From Gigantopelta aegis (taxonomy: Eukaryota; Mollusca; Gastropoda; Neomphalida; Peltospiridae), in the NCBI RefSeq assembly GCF_016097555.1, contig NC_054713.1, positions 40,644,523 through 40,708,522 of the forward strand: a stretch of 64,000 bases of DNA, read 5' to 3'. Made by a program: the position numbers and the translations under genes. Every line of letters starts with the position of its first letter. Positions within the stretch are counted from its first letter, which is position 1. The notes beneath the pieces are model-generated. The model saw only the letters and a list, made by a program, of their open reading frames with translations. It was not told where the DNA came from and made no database searches. Shown here piece by piece: positions 12,506 through 23,394 of the stretch.

Positions 12506-12551
12506 GACAAATTATAAATATTAAAAGTCTATAGGCAAAATATAATTTCCA

Positions 12552-13751
12552 TAAAGGTAGGGTCAACTCCAGCAAGAGCCTTATGTGTTGGAAAGATGCA
12601 TACCCGGACCACCAACACATTAGCAAATGAAAAACGCGTAATTTTAGAGTTAATAAAAAACCATGATTATTCCTGCTAACTGGGGGCAGCCATTTTGTTT
12701 CGTTTTTGTGACGTCCGGTGGGATAGCTTGGGGCGAAGTGACGTCAGCTCCTGACCATCTCCTGTATGTACAGTGTAAACAAAAGCAGTAATTTTCGACA
12801 AGGCGCTTCTCTTTGATCAACCTGACTTGTAAAACAGCATAAATGAAGTAATAATATAATAAACTATTTAACTAAATATATTTTAAGTTGCATTAACGGA
12901 AAAAAATGGGGTTATAGTGTTTTTCTCTGTTTAATAATCCAAAGGAAAAATTTACACTATTACGCCTATTGATATGCTACGTTGGAGAAAAAACGACAAC
13001 CCACAATACCCAAGTGATAATTTTCTTTTCTTTGGGACTACGTAATTGGTCAGTTCTGTGTTTTTAGATGGAAAAATCTACTTACTCAATAGTTTTACAG
13101 AACTATTTACAGTAATAAACTATGTCCATTACAATTTTAGGGGCGACAGGTAATATTCCACAATACCGGTATGTATTTTTGTGTCTAGACAGCGTCAATT
13201 AATTGGCTCGTCTGGTTACCAATCAAATACACACTTGCCAATCAGGAATCAAAGGTAGAAGCAACTAACAGCTTAGACCAATTAACTAAGAAAACACTCT
13301 GTGTATCATTTCAGTACGTAGGTTAATGCATGGGCAAAACATTGTTAATTGTTTCGACTTGTTGTGTAGCCACTTTGACAATGGTATTTTATTTTGTATT
13401 GAAAAATAATATATATAGTGCTGGATATACTTACTGTTGGCTTACTGGGATGTGTATTATTACAGAACATTGCAATGTATGACTATTTATCATCCCGCAA
13501 AAACCAGGTAGATCGTGTTTCTCTAGTTCTAAGGCTCATTCCTGATGTGACGCGTTAAGTATTACGTAACCACCAGCTCGCCAGAGGGCGTACTGACTGA
13601 GATGGTACAAAATGGCTGCGCCCGTTATATATAATAGTCGTCACATTTAACCGTTTTATTAATTAACTATATGATTATACGTGTTGATATTAAGCAATAA
13701 TGTGCATTATATATCGTTGAATATGCATACCAGGCCAAATGCCTTAATTGT
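12552..13751 (+). repeat. Dispersed 1.2-kb repeat, copy 1
   Basis: This block aligns along its length with 21128-22345. Shared landmarks are AGGTAGGGTCAACTC at the start, AAAACGCGTAATTTTAGAG, GGGGGCAGCCATTTTGTTTC, CACCAGCTCGCCAGAGGGCG and CCAAATGCCTTAATTGTCC at the end. I see no terminal inverted repeats, no poly-A and no long open frame. The class is unknown. It may be a non-autonomous element or a segmental duplication. Confidence 0.75.
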
Positions 13752-13908
13752 CCTTTCCTATAAGTACTCTTAATTTACATATATTTGTATTTAATATATT
13801 GTCATTGTTTTTGGTTTTCTTTTTGTACCTATTTCTTGTGAGTGCTTTGTACAATAAATTGAAATGAATAGAATTGAATAAGTGGTGTTCATTTTGGATG
13901 TAGGATAA

Positions 13909-14363
13909 CAGGGCTTCTAGAATTTTTATAAAATCTGGATAAAATTCAGCACTTTAGATCTTACTAATTTGAGAACAGGGTTTTTTTCAGTGCAGTAATG
14001 TTAATAATACCAGGGCTTCTAAATTATGGTAGCCCCCACTCCCATGGCTAGTGATATTCAATGTTGGGCTAGTAAATAACTACTATTACCATGCCTGACG
14101 GCAAGTGAATTTTTTTTCTCAAATGTTACAGTTAAGTCTATTTTGTAAATATGAATATCCTGCCCCCACCCCACCCCTCAATGTTAGCATTTAAAAGCTC
14201 TATCTCCCTCTTTAGGTGACATATCCGGTTATTACTATTATTTAGTGAAAACTGTATTAACTTAAAGTAAAGCAAGGCTAGTGAATTTTTTATTGTGGCT
14301 AGTAAATTTTAAAAATTACTGATTCCACGGGTAGTAGATTTTATAAAAATTCTAGAAGCCCTG
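13909..14363 (+). mobile_element. MITE, CAGGGCTTCTAGA family, with an inverted fragment on its left
   Basis: A complete copy (14011-14363) starts CAGGGCTTCTAAATTATGG and ends TTCTAGAAGCCCTG. Just left of it, at 13909-13950, a second terminus lies in the opposite orientation (CAGGGCTTCTAGAATTTTTAT). No clean target duplication surrounds either unit, so nested insertion or rearrangement is likely. Confidence 0.75.
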
Positions 14364-14803
14364 GATACTAGCTGATAAAGAATTGTACATATTCAGAAAT
14401 TACATTTCAAGTGATTTTAATCTAATTACAGCTGAACATTCCATTAATTTAGTTCGTTTTGTTTAAAGGCATACTGTCACAGAACACTGACCTATTTAAT
14501 GGTCTAACAAAGTATTACCTGAGCAAAAATAATTTTATTTGTTCCTAAATGTACTTTATTCAACCATCTTTATAACCACCATACTCCAATTATTAACGAT
14601 ATTTTGTAAAAACAATTGAATTATGGCGATGGTCAATAATTTAAAAACTAAAATTGCCGAGAGGGTTGACATGGATTTCACTCCATTATGGTTCAGTTAA
14701 GGTGATGCAATAACTAGATTTGGTTTCCAACAATTAATGTAATTTCTATTTATTATCCATTTTTAGAGAAATAAGGTCCTTAAATCTGTGACAGTATGCC
14801 TTT
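14364..14803. other. Intergenic, possible inverted-repeat element
   Basis: Near 14464-14500 the strand reads AAAGGCATACTGTCACAGA. Near 14787-14805 it reads TGTGACAGTATGCCTTTAA, the reverse complement. These look like ends of a roughly 340-bp MITE (about 14463-14805), with no coding content between them. Confidence 0.6.
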
Positions 14804-14817
14804 AACGACACCAATAG

Positions 14818-15204
14818 AAAGAAAGAAATGTTTTATTTAACGACGCACTCAACACATTTTATTTACGGTTATACGGCGTCAGACATATGGTTAAGGACCA
14901 CACAGATTTTGAGAGGAAACCCACTGTCGCCACTTCATGGGCTACTCTTTCCGATTAGCAGCAAGGGATCTTTTATTTGCACTTCCCACAGGCAGGATAG
15001 CATAAACCATGGCCTTTGTTGAATCAGTTATGGATCACTAGTCGGTGCAAGTGGTTTATACCTACCCATTTAGCCTTGCAGAGCACTCACTCAGGGTTTG
15101 GAGTCGGTATCTGGATTAAAAATCCCATGCCTCGACTGGGATCCGAACCCAGTACCTACCAGCCTGTAGACCGATGGCCTAATCACGACGCCACCGAGGC
15201 CGGT
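14818..15204 (-). mobile_element. SINE, H2/T1, inserted into an older T2 SINE
   Basis: A complete copy runs from (GAAA)n and the T1 end to the H2 head (ACGACGCCACCGAGGCCGGT). The 14-bp duplication AACGACACCAATAG is at 14804-14817 and 15205-15218. The target is itself the tail of a T2-type SINE, whose remainder continues to about 15260. Confidence 0.88.
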
Positions 15205-15260
15205 AACGACACCAATAGAGCACATTGATTTATTAATCACCGGCTACTGGATGTCAAATC

Positions 15261-16260
15261 CATTGATTTAGAAGTGCAATGTTATGAGCGTAAGCATGTT
15301 TGCACATAATTTGAGCTTGCTTATTTTGGGGCATACTTGTTTTTGGCACACCCTTTTGTGCAATTTAAAGTCCTGGAATTAGCAATATTCAAACCCAAGT
15401 CACACCACCATCGGCAGTCTGGGGTCGTTGTCACACGTTGGACAGCCCCCTCGTGTGATTCACTGTAGCTGAACAACTACTTAGTGCTTTAATAAAGAAG
15501 TCGGGAAATGTTGAGTGTTCACAGATGTTCAAACATGTTAGAATTACAGCCCGACATACATACACACAGTATGTAGAATGTATGTACATGTACAACCACC
15601 AGTGGTTTGAATAGATTCAAACCAGGTCGACACAAATAACCTACATTTGTACATGTATGTAGAAGAAAGAAGAAACAAATGAAAATGTGTTCGTAATGAA
15701 TATTTAAATAAGGAAATAAAACAAAAACATTTTTTTTAATTAAAAATATTAAGAGCCAAATTTACAAAGGGCTCCTGTTTTTCTGTTACAAAGTGTATCT
15801 ACATATATTTACAATACTTCTTAAATTCAGCCCCAGATATTTAAAAAGAAAAAAACAGACTTTATGGGGTTTTTTATACACTGTTAAGTACTACGAAAAT
15901 CCCAAAACAGGAAAAGTACAAAACACATTCATTACAATGTTTTCCTACATATGAAAAAACTGTAATGAATGTGTTTTAAACTTTTTTTTTTTTTTTTTAA
16001 ATAACACTGTATTAGTAATAACTAGTTTCCATTGTTTTGTACAATATAAAAGATATACATGTTTGTATCTTCAAACAAGCAAGACTTAAATATGACTGTG
16101 TGTCTTTAACCAGTAGTGGTAGTAGTATGTACAATAAAACATAAATACCTGTACATTTGTATGCACAGGCAGCCATGCATGTATTTGGCTAATGGATAAT
16201 CTGTAATTCAGATTTACTGGCAATACATACATAGAGATTTATATCTCCCTATCTGTCTTC
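15261..16260. other. Intergenic, no gene seen
   Basis: AT-rich, with no convincing exon. An inverted pair, CATTCATTACAATGTTTTCC near 15926 and TGTAATGAATGTGTTTT near 15961, forms a local hairpin. Confidence 0.4.
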
Positions 16261-16372
16261 ATCTGTCTGTCTTTCTTTCTTTCTTTCTCACTCTCTCTTT
16301 CAGTCTTAATTTGTCATTGTCGCTTTCTTTGTTTCCATCTCAAATTTTTTTCAATCTCTCCCTCCCAACCCA

Positions 16373-16623
16373 CAGGGCTTCTAGATTTTTAAAAATAAAA
16401 TCCACTAGTCACAATTTAAAATTCACTAGCCCTGATTTTCTTTTAGTTAATACAATTTTACTAAATAATAATAATAATCAGATATGTCACCTAAAGAGGG
16501 AGACAGAGCTTAAAACACTTTTTTTCTCACTTGTAGTTGGGCATGGCAATATTAGTTATTTACTAGCCCAACACTGAATATCACTAGCCATGGGAGTGGG
16601 GTTACCATAATCTAGAAGCCCTG
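16373..16623 (-). mobile_element. MITE, CAGGGCTTCTAGA family, internally shortened
   Basis: The 251-bp copy lies in the opposite orientation to 11480-11824. It starts CAGGGCTTCTAGATTTTTAA and ends CATAATCTAGAAGCCCTG. It is flanked by AACCCA on both sides (16367-16372 and 16624-16629). It lacks part of the middle of the full element. Confidence 0.8.
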
Positions 16624-16629
16624 AACCCA

Positions 16630-16742
16630 TCTCTCCCTTTCAAACCATCTCTCCCTCTCAACTATCTCTCTCTTTCAAACCCTCTCTCTCTCTCTCTCTC
16701 TCAAACTATCTCTTTCAAACCCTCTCTCTCTCTCTCTTTTAA

Positions 16743-16808
<66 letters not shown>
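16630..16808. repeat. CT microsatellite
   Basis: Runs of CT are separated by TTTCAAAC or TTTTAAACC spacers, ending in an uninterrupted run of about 60 bp. The RERE-type open frame on the - strand is a translation of the repeat. Confidence 0.95.
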
Positions 16809-16812
<4 letters not shown>

Positions 16813-16975
16813 TTACAGATAGCACAGGAGTAGGGTATTGCAATCAAAGTGTAGTGAGGAGGGGCGATTATAGTAATACCTGAATCATGTACACACATGG
16901 GGATACATACATGGACATGTTTTCATATATGATTTTTTGATAAAGTAGCAAATGATAAAACAAAATTAATACAGT

Positions 16976-17320
16976 CAGGGCCGTCCCTAGGGGTAGTAGT
17001 GCAATGGCTGAATCATGAATGGGCTGTTGCATACCCTAGAAATATAACAAAAAAAGTGACATTTTTACCTACAATGGGCGAATGGCGACATGGAGAAGAT
17101 TCCCCTTTTTTTATTTACAGTGCTGTCCCTGATATTTTGAAATATGTGTATGGAGCATTTTTAGCATGCTTCTCTCAGAAAAACTGTTCAAGCACGCCTG
17201 TCGTGGGCACAATCTCTGACGTCGCCAGAGAGTTCTGACCAAATCTAAGACAGGTTGATATATATATTTTTTTGTTACACTTACAGCCACCCCTCTTACG
17301 TTACGTTGGGTACGGCCCTG
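16976..17320. mobile_element. MITE, CAGGGCCGT termini
   Basis: The 345-bp unit starts CAGGGCCGTCCCTAGGGG and ends GGGTACGGCCCTG, which are inverted termini of about 9-13 bp. Target duplication is weak: ACAGT on the left, ACAGC on the right. CAGGGCCG termini are common in hAT-like MITEs. It lies 36 bp from the donor site of the candidate exon at 17357-17458. Confidence 0.65.
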
Positions 17321-17356
17321 ACAGCGCATGTTATTATTTATATACTGCATACTTAC

Positions 17357-17458
17357 ACCCTGGTCAGCGACGGTCCATCCCAAACAGACGCCGGTAACAA
17401 CAACAATAAAGAAAGTCCACCACAGCCCGTAAAATCTCGTCTGCCCTATCATCGCCAT
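17357..17458 (-). CDS. Candidate first coding exon with a signal peptide or membrane anchor
   Basis: The reverse strand has an ATG in a strong context (ACCATGG) followed by 34 codons. The peptide starts MAMIGQTRFYGLWW, continues with a hydrophobic stretch (TFFIVVVTGVCLGW) and ends TVADQG. It stops, in phase 0, at a good donor (GGT then GTAAGT). This is the look of an exon carrying a signal peptide, with possible cleavage after TVA. Downstream exons would lie toward lower coordinates, and I could not find one, so the first intron may run past the left edge of the window. What supports it is the donor, the Kozak context, the hydrophobicity and the CpG-richer upstream sequence. The product cannot be named. 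It could still be a chance frame. Confidence 0.42.
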
Positions 17459-17800
17459 GGTCCTCCTGAAAGACGTGTCAAAAAGACAAGCCGTCCCGTC
17501 CTACAGGGAGAAAAATATCCTTTCCTTTCCTCTCTCTCCCGACTCACTCGATCGCCAAAAAAGAAAAAGAAAAAAGAACACCTTTAAAACACAATGCACA
17601 TCTGCGATGTTTCCTTGCGTCCGCGAACTCCAAAAAAGTATTCGCCTGACTTGGGCAAAATCGAGAGGAGAAAAACCAGCAAATACGTTAGATCTGTCCT
17701 CCTCTCCCCAGCTAAAAAGAATGGGGAAAACTTGCAACAGAGATCCCAAGAAATCTTAGTTTCATCCGCCGCCCTCACGCCCCCGTAACGACTCAACTAT
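17459..17800 (-). promoter_or_regulatory. Candidate 5' UTR and promoter of the exon at 17357-17458
   Basis: This stretch has no recognisable repeat and is clearly richer in CG dinucleotides than its surroundings (CGTTACGGGGGCGTGAGGGC on the - strand). It lies directly upstream of the candidate ATG. I see no firm TATA box. Open frames on the + strand across it look like chance shadows. Confidence 0.35.
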
Positions 17801-18416
17801 TTCCGATGGAAATGTCGATGCATTTTGTTGGTGTAATATTAGTCATGTCTGGTTTACATTTGGATCGTTGTGTTTGGATTATTACTGCATACAGTAGCGA
17901 TTGTTGAGATGTGACATGGACCTTTCTAAATATAAACTATTTTAGTGTCTACGAAAACCACATGGGTGTGCTCGGCGGACGGAACAGCCTCCTAAATCGG
18001 AGTGTGTGCAATATCTTATATATGCGATTCCTACGTGTCTGGTAAAGCTATTTTCGATGATGTATGCCATATCGTTGATATAAGGCGGCTACTTTTCCAA
18101 CGGGACGCATACATACTTTTTACAAATTTTTATTTAAAAAACTGTTTTTATAAAAAGGTTTTTGCGTGTGTGTTATTAATATTATCTGAAACTACGGCAT
18201 TTTTGATTCGAGAAGTAGTTATGAGGAGGTTTCCTTGGAAACCGTATATTCTTGGTGCCAAAGTGCTGAGATTGTTTTTCTTCAGCACCGCCTGTTTGGT
18301 GCTGAGAACGGGTTCAGATCAGCAATTCACATAATTGTTATACCAGTTTTCAAACATACTTTCGTTTAAAGCTACAGTAATCAGAACGTATCGAGTATAT
18401 ATATTTATTATTTTAG
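17801..18416. other. Intergenic, no gene seen
   Basis: Upstream of the candidate promoter. A 110-codon frame on the + strand (18002-18334) has no recognisable motif or splice context and is probably chance. Confidence 0.4.
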
Positions 18417-18545
18417 CTAACAACTCGAGCACATCGCTTAATTTATCATTCGTTATTGGATATCACACATTTAATTGGTAATTCTGACACATACTGTTTA
18501 GGAAACTAGCTACATTTTATCATTAGCAGAACGGGATCTTTTATA
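18417..18545 (-). mobile_element. SINE fragment, T2 body
   Basis: Diverged T2 sequence (ACAACTCGAGCACATCG to GGGATCTTTTATAAAG). It is the older remnant interrupted by the next SINE. Confidence 0.65.
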
Positions 18546-18812
18546 AAGTTTGTTTTGTTTAACGACACCATTAGAGCACATTGGTTTATTAATCATCGGT
18601 TACTGGATGTCAAACATTTGGTAATTCTGACACGTAGTCTTTAGAAAACTAGCTACATTTTACCATTAGCAGAAAGGGATCTTTTTTATGCACTTTTCCA
18701 TAGACAGGACAGCACATTCCACAGCATTTAATATACCACTGGCTGGGTCGGGGGAAAAACAATCAAAGAATACGTACACTAAGGGGATTCGATCTTTCGA
18801 CCCAAGCTAGAT
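18546..18812 (-). mobile_element. SINE, T2 tail with H3-like head remnant
   Basis: T2 tail (AAAGTTTGTTTTGTTTAACG), shared body, then a degraded head (GGGATTCGATCTTTCGACCC) that fits H3 better than H1. The end near 18812 is approximate. Confidence 0.72.
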
Positions 18813-18826
18813 TCAGGGGCGTAGGC

Positions 18827-19137
18827 TGGGGGGGGGGGGGTCGAGTTTAGAACGAACGACAACCCCGCTGAGGTTAAAGTATATATTTCTTTTTATTGTG
18901 CAATATTATGCTATTCACATAGATGCCCATGGGAAATGTATACAAATGGGTCCGTTAGGTTCATATTCGACACCCCACCCACCCCCACCCCCGGTTCAGA
19001 CCACGCTACGCTCCTTCAGATACCCGCCCTTGTATATTGTTTAGCAGCAGCTGACAGTAACCGTTGATGGTGTGGTAGTGATAACCCACGAATTTATTTA
19101 AACTGCAGATGTGTTTGTACTTTGAATAATGTTGTTA
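18827..19137. other. Intergenic with a G run and C-rich stretch
   Basis: A 12-nt G run near 18829 and CCACCCCC runs near 18976-18991. The segments GGGGCGTAGGCTGG and GACCACGCTACGCTCC may be ends of a degraded hAT-like MITE. No gene is seen. Confidence 0.4.
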
Positions 19138-19173
19138 TCATATGGGTAAACGAGATTGCGCATTTAAGCGGAT

Positions 19174-19453
19174 GGGGCGGGACGTAGGCCAGTGGTAAAG
19201 CGCTCGCCTGCTGCGCGGTCGGTCTAGGATCGATCCCCGTCGGTGGTCTCACTGGGTTATTTATTTCTCGTTCGAGTCCGTGCACCACAACTAGTATATT
19301 ACAGACCGTGGCATGTACTATCCTGTCTGTGGGATGGTGCATATAAAATATATATTGCTTTTATATCAAAATTACCAAATGTATGGTATCCAATAGCTGA
19401 TGATTAATAAATCAATGTACTCTAGTGGTGTCGTTAAACAGAAACAAACTTTA
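19174..19453 (+). mobile_element. SINE, H1/T2, with an unusually long target duplication
   Basis: The full H1 head (GGGACGTAGGCCAGTGGTAA) runs through to the T2 tail (GTCGTTAAACAGAAACAAAC). The flanks 19138-19173 and 19454-19489 are near-identical over about 36 bp (both start ATCATATGGGTA and contain AAGATTGCGCATTTAAGC or one mismatch of it). This is longer than the 9-16 bp seen at the other SINEs here. Confidence 0.85.
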
Positions 19454-19489
19454 ATCATATGGGTAGGCAAGATTGCGCATTTAAGCAGA

Positions 19490-19715
19490 CGACCGGCCTC
19501 GGTGGTGTCGTGGTTAGGTCATCGGTCTACAGGCTGGTAGGTACTGGGTTCGGATCCCAGTCGAGGCATGACTCGGAAAGAGTAGACCATGTAGTGGCGA
19601 AAGCGGGTTTCCTCTCTCAATCTGTGTGGTCCTTAACCATATGTCTGACGCCATATAACCGTAAATAAAATATGTTGAGTGCGTCGTTAAATAAAACATT
19701 TCTTTCTTTCTTTCT
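19490..19715 (+). mobile_element. SINE, H2/T1, internally deleted
   Basis: The H2 head (CCGGCCTCGGTGGTGTCGTG) runs to CAGTCGAGGCATGA and then jumps directly to the T1 part (CTCGGAAAGAGTAGACC), so the body is missing. It ends with the T1 tail and (TTTC)n. It starts at the end of the long target duplication of the preceding SINE. Confidence 0.85.
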
Positions 19716-19852
19716 CTGGCGATTATATACTGAGACAAACACGTTTAGCAATACAGTAAATGTGCTTAAATAAAAGAAAACGTATGTCTTTCAAAGTGAA
19801 ATCACACACGGGATTTAATTGTTGCATCATGTGTCAATATGTAACAAAAAAA

Positions 19853-19934
19853 ATCAACCTCCACTGAGGGGATTCGAACCACGGACTCTCAATACGAGAG
19901 TCCATCGCTCTACCAACTGAGCTAATAGGGAAAT
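19853..19934 (-). repeat. tRNA-like sequence (SINE head or tRNA pseudogene), copy A
   Basis: On the - strand it has a perfect box A-like word (TAGCTCAGTTGGTAGAG) and box B (GGTTCGAATCC), with an anticodon-arm-like hairpin (GGACTCTC/GAGAGTCC). The acceptor ends (CCCTATT and AGTGGAGG) do not pair, and the loop lacks a normal T33 with anticodon. It is therefore not a functional tRNA gene. Related copies lie at 20126 and 25340. Confidence 0.7.
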
Positions 19935-20125
19935 TTCCCACTAGCTACTGCTAGTAAGAGCACTTTATCCAAACATTACTACATACTCCCCACTCAAATG
20001 AAGCTATGTCCCGGAGCTATGGGCCACGGGTAGTTGAATTATTATGGGTCCCGACTGGGTTATAATTGTATTCTTGTTTTAAGAACACATCCAGTCCTTA
20101 CGTCGGCTCCAAAGGTAAGAGAAAA

Positions 20126-20211
20126 ATCAACCTCCATTGAGGGGATTCGAACCACGGACTCTCAGTACGAGAGTCCAGCACTCTACCAACTGAGCTAATA
20201 GGGAAATTCCC
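20126..20211 (-). repeat. tRNA-like sequence, copy B
   Basis: Nearly identical to copy A, with the same box A and box B words. It lies about 273 bp away, and the shared right flank (GGGAAATTCCCACTAGCTACTGCTAG) shows that the repeated unit is longer than the tRNA-like part. Confidence 0.7.
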
Positions 20212-20770
20212 ACTAGCTACTGCTAGGAGCACTTTATCCAAACATTACCACAAATATATAAGTAACAGGAGATTTTCACAACAAACTGTAGCGCTTGATT
20301 TTAAAGTACAATGTAGTGGTACAAAACTGCTAAATATTTTGTTGTCTTACTATATATATTTCAGGGATGTTTAAAATAAGTAATGTTTTAGTTGAAAAGA
20401 GCCCTTTTCCCCGTCTCACGGCCTTGTGAATCTGAACAAAAAAAACACCCTGTAATACATAATCAGGGCCGTATCTCGAATATAGGCATTTGACAAAATA
20501 GTGGTTGATTTCACGAATCTCTAGTGCCTCGTTTATAGGAGGACAGCCATTCCCGAGGAAATCCTTTACTGGAGTTTTTATTCCTCTTGCATCGCCATGA
20601 AGAGGACTGCCACTCCGAAACTGGTTTACTTAATCAAAACTAGCACCGGACAGAGATCATCAGAATAAATACAGTTGTGATGACATGCACTCGTGAATCA
20701 CTGTCCAAACGGCATTCGGATTCTGGATTGTGTGGAGAGGCAAACTTGCCTGCCTGTAATATTCTTTGTA
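20212..20770. other. Intergenic, no gene seen
   Basis: No convincing exon or repeat beyond the shared flank of the tRNA-like copy at the left edge. Confidence 0.4.
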
Positions 20771-20975
20771 AAGTTGAAGTGTTTGTTGTAACGACCCCAC
20801 TAGAGCACACTGATATTTATTATCGGCTATTAGATGTCAAACATTTGGTAATTGTGACACATATTCTTAAGAGGAAGCTCGTTGCCTTTCAACTTTAGCA
20901 GCAAGAGATATTTTATATGCAGTTTCCCACAGCTAGCTCTTTGATATGCTAGTCGTGGAGTACGGGCTGGGACAG
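20771..20975 (-). mobile_element. SINE fragment, T2 type
   Basis: T2 tail (GTTTGTTGTAACGACCCCAC) and shared body with extra divergence. It ends near GGGCTGGGACAG, without head boxes. Confidence 0.7.
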
Positions 20976-21127
20976 AAAAAAAAGAGATGGTTTTGTTCAA
21001 GTTTACATGGTTTTGACCAAAATACAAATATATAATCACTGTGAGAAATAATACAAAATTTGATTAAAATACCTGACCCTTTCTGCAGATTATAGCCTCT
21101 TATATCTCCCCCATAAACCCACTTCCT

Positions 21128-22345
21128 TTAAAGGTAGGGTCAACTCAAACAAGAGCCTTATGTGTTGGAAAGATGCATACCCGGACCACCAACACATACT
21201 GACACTTTAACAAATGAAAAACGCGTAATTTTAGAGTTAATAAAAAACATGATTATTCCTGCTAACTGGGGGCAGCCATTTTGTTTCGTTTTTGTGACGA
21301 CCGGTGGTATAGCTTGGGGCGAAATGACGTCAGCTCCGTCCATCTCCTCAATGCACAGTGTAAACAAACGCTCTAATTTACGACAAGGCGCTTCGCTTTC
21401 ACCAACCTGACTTGTAAAACAACATAAATGACTTGATAGTATAATAAACTATTTAACTTAATATATTTCAATTTGCATCAATAGAACGAAATGGAGTTAT
21501 AGTATTTTTCTTTTTTAAAAATCCAAAGAAAAAATGCATATCATTAGGCCTATTGGTAGAGTACGTTCGAGCAAAAACGACCACTCACGATACCCATGTG
21601 ATACTTTTCTTTTTTTGGGGGGGGGGGGGGGGGGGGGGGGGGGGACGACGTAATTGGTCAGTTTTGTTATTTTAGATGGGAAAGTCTACTTAATCAAGGG
21701 TTTTACAAAATTACTTACAGTAATAAAACAGGATGGCTGATAATGCCCATTACGATTGGAGGGGTATCCGTGCGGTTACCACACAATACCCTGTGATCTT
21801 AATAAAAGTGGCACGTCTTTTTAGTGTGTCTAAACATAGTGTCTTGGGACCGTCTAAATATAGGCTACACCTGCCAATCAGGAGCCACAGGTACAGGCCA
21901 CGGAGAGAAAAGACCAATTAAACAAGAAAACACTCCGATTATTATTTCAGTACATGGATTAATTTATGTATAAACCATAATACAGTTATTTCAACACTTT
22001 GACAATGGTGGTTTATTTTGTATTGAAAAACAATATATAATGGTTGCTGGTTTACTGGGATAGCTATTATTACAGAACATTGCGATGCATTCGCAAAAAT
22101 CAGGTATGTTTTGTTTCTTCAGTTCGAAGACTAATTCTTGACGTGACACGTTAGGTATTACATAACCACCAGCTCGCCAGAGGGCGTATTCACTTGGATG
22201 GAACAAAATGGCTGCGCCCATTATATATAATAGCCGTCACATTTAACCGTTTTATTAATTAACTATACGATTATACTTGTTGTTATTAAGCAATAATGTG
22301 CATTATATATCGTTGAATATGCATACCGGGCCAAATGCCTTAATT
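21128..22345 (+). repeat. Dispersed 1.2-kb repeat, copy 2
   Basis: Same orientation as 12552-13751, with the same landmarks in the same order and boundaries at AGGTAGGGTCAACTC and CCTTAATTGTCC. It differs by a 28-nt G run at 21617-21644 and by scattered substitutions. I see no coding potential shared by the two copies. Confidence 0.75.
21617..21644. repeat. 28-nt poly-G run
   Basis: An uninterrupted G run inside dispersed-repeat copy 2, absent from copy 1. Shorter G or C runs occur elsewhere in the window (for example near 24053, 32967, 36638, 42128, 60563). Confidence 0.95.
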
Positions 22346-22722
22346 GTCCCCTTGAGTTTCCGTTAAAACGTATTATTTATAAGCGTTTACCCCTAAACAC
22401 CAGGTTCAACATTATGTATGTTAGGACTCGGGTTTCAGTGAGCAGATTGGGTGACTAACTTTCGCAGACTTAAAAATAAAAATTGCCATAAAATATTCCA
22501 ATTACGACAGGGAAAGCGGTATTATATAACCCTCTGGTTACACCAGCCAATACATTCATAAAGGAAAACTACACTCGTCTGGCTAATGAAACTTAAGCTG
22601 TTGCCAAAAGTACAGCCAATAATAAATAAATAAATAAAACGTGGCAATTTAATTCAGAATCTCACCTAGTTACATCAACCCCACATACTTTGAAATAGAA
22701 AACCCAAACACTTAGCTGTAAT
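22346..22722. other. Intergenic, no gene seen
   Basis: No coding signal. Ordinary AT-rich sequence between the dispersed repeat and the microsatellite. Confidence 0.4.
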
Positions 22723-22732
22723 AATGAAAAAG

Positions 22733-22785
<53 letters not shown>

Positions 22786-22936
22786 GCATGCACGCACGTA
22801 CGTACATTCACATACGCACGTCGACATGACACACATACACAAACACAGAGGAAAACATCATCATCGTCATCGTCAGTACCACTGTCATCATCCCATCATC
22901 ATTATCATCATCTTCTTCACCACCATCATCTTCACC

Positions 22937-22967
<31 letters not shown>

Positions 22968-23388
22968 ACACTGTCATCATCCTCACTATCAGTCTTCATC
23001 ATCATCATCATCACCACCACCGCTATTATCCTCATTATCAATGTCCTCATCATCTTCATCATCATTACCACGCTATCATCATAACCACAACCTTTATCAC
23101 AACCTCCTTCACCACCACCACCACCAACACCATCATCATCATCATCACCACCATTACCATCATCTTCTTCTTCATCATCAGCACCACCACCATCACCACC
23201 ACCATCATCATCAACATAATCATTATCACCACGACCACCACCACCATCATCACCACCATCATGATCGTCACCATCACCACCACCATCATCACCATCACCA
23301 CCACCACCACTATCACCACCACCACCATTATCATGATCGTCATCACTACTGACGAGATCAGCATCCCCTGGTATCACCATCATCACGA
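22733..23388. repeat. CA microsatellite followed by a long CAY trinucleotide tract
   Basis: (CA)n at about 22736-22790 is followed by nearly 500 bp of imperfect CAT/CAC triplets (about 22856-23345). The frames through it translate as poly-His, poly-Ile/Thr or poly-Asp/Gly. There is no splice or start context that would make it a gene. Confidence 0.95.
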
Positions 23389-23394
23389 TCGTGG

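Noticed and set aside
17457..17759. Open frames on the + strand across 17.46-17.79 kb
   Set aside because: No splice sites, hydrophobic pattern or family resemblance. They overlap the better-supported - strand exon and its presumed 5' UTR.
18002..18334. A 110-codon + strand frame with hydrophobic stretches
   Set aside because: AT-rich sequence with Phe/Leu/Ile codons by composition. No motif, no splice context and weak start context.
19853..20211. Functional tRNA genes
   Set aside because: Box A and B are good, but the acceptor ends do not pair and the anticodon loop is abnormal. Related copies with a shared non-tRNA flank point to a repeat family.
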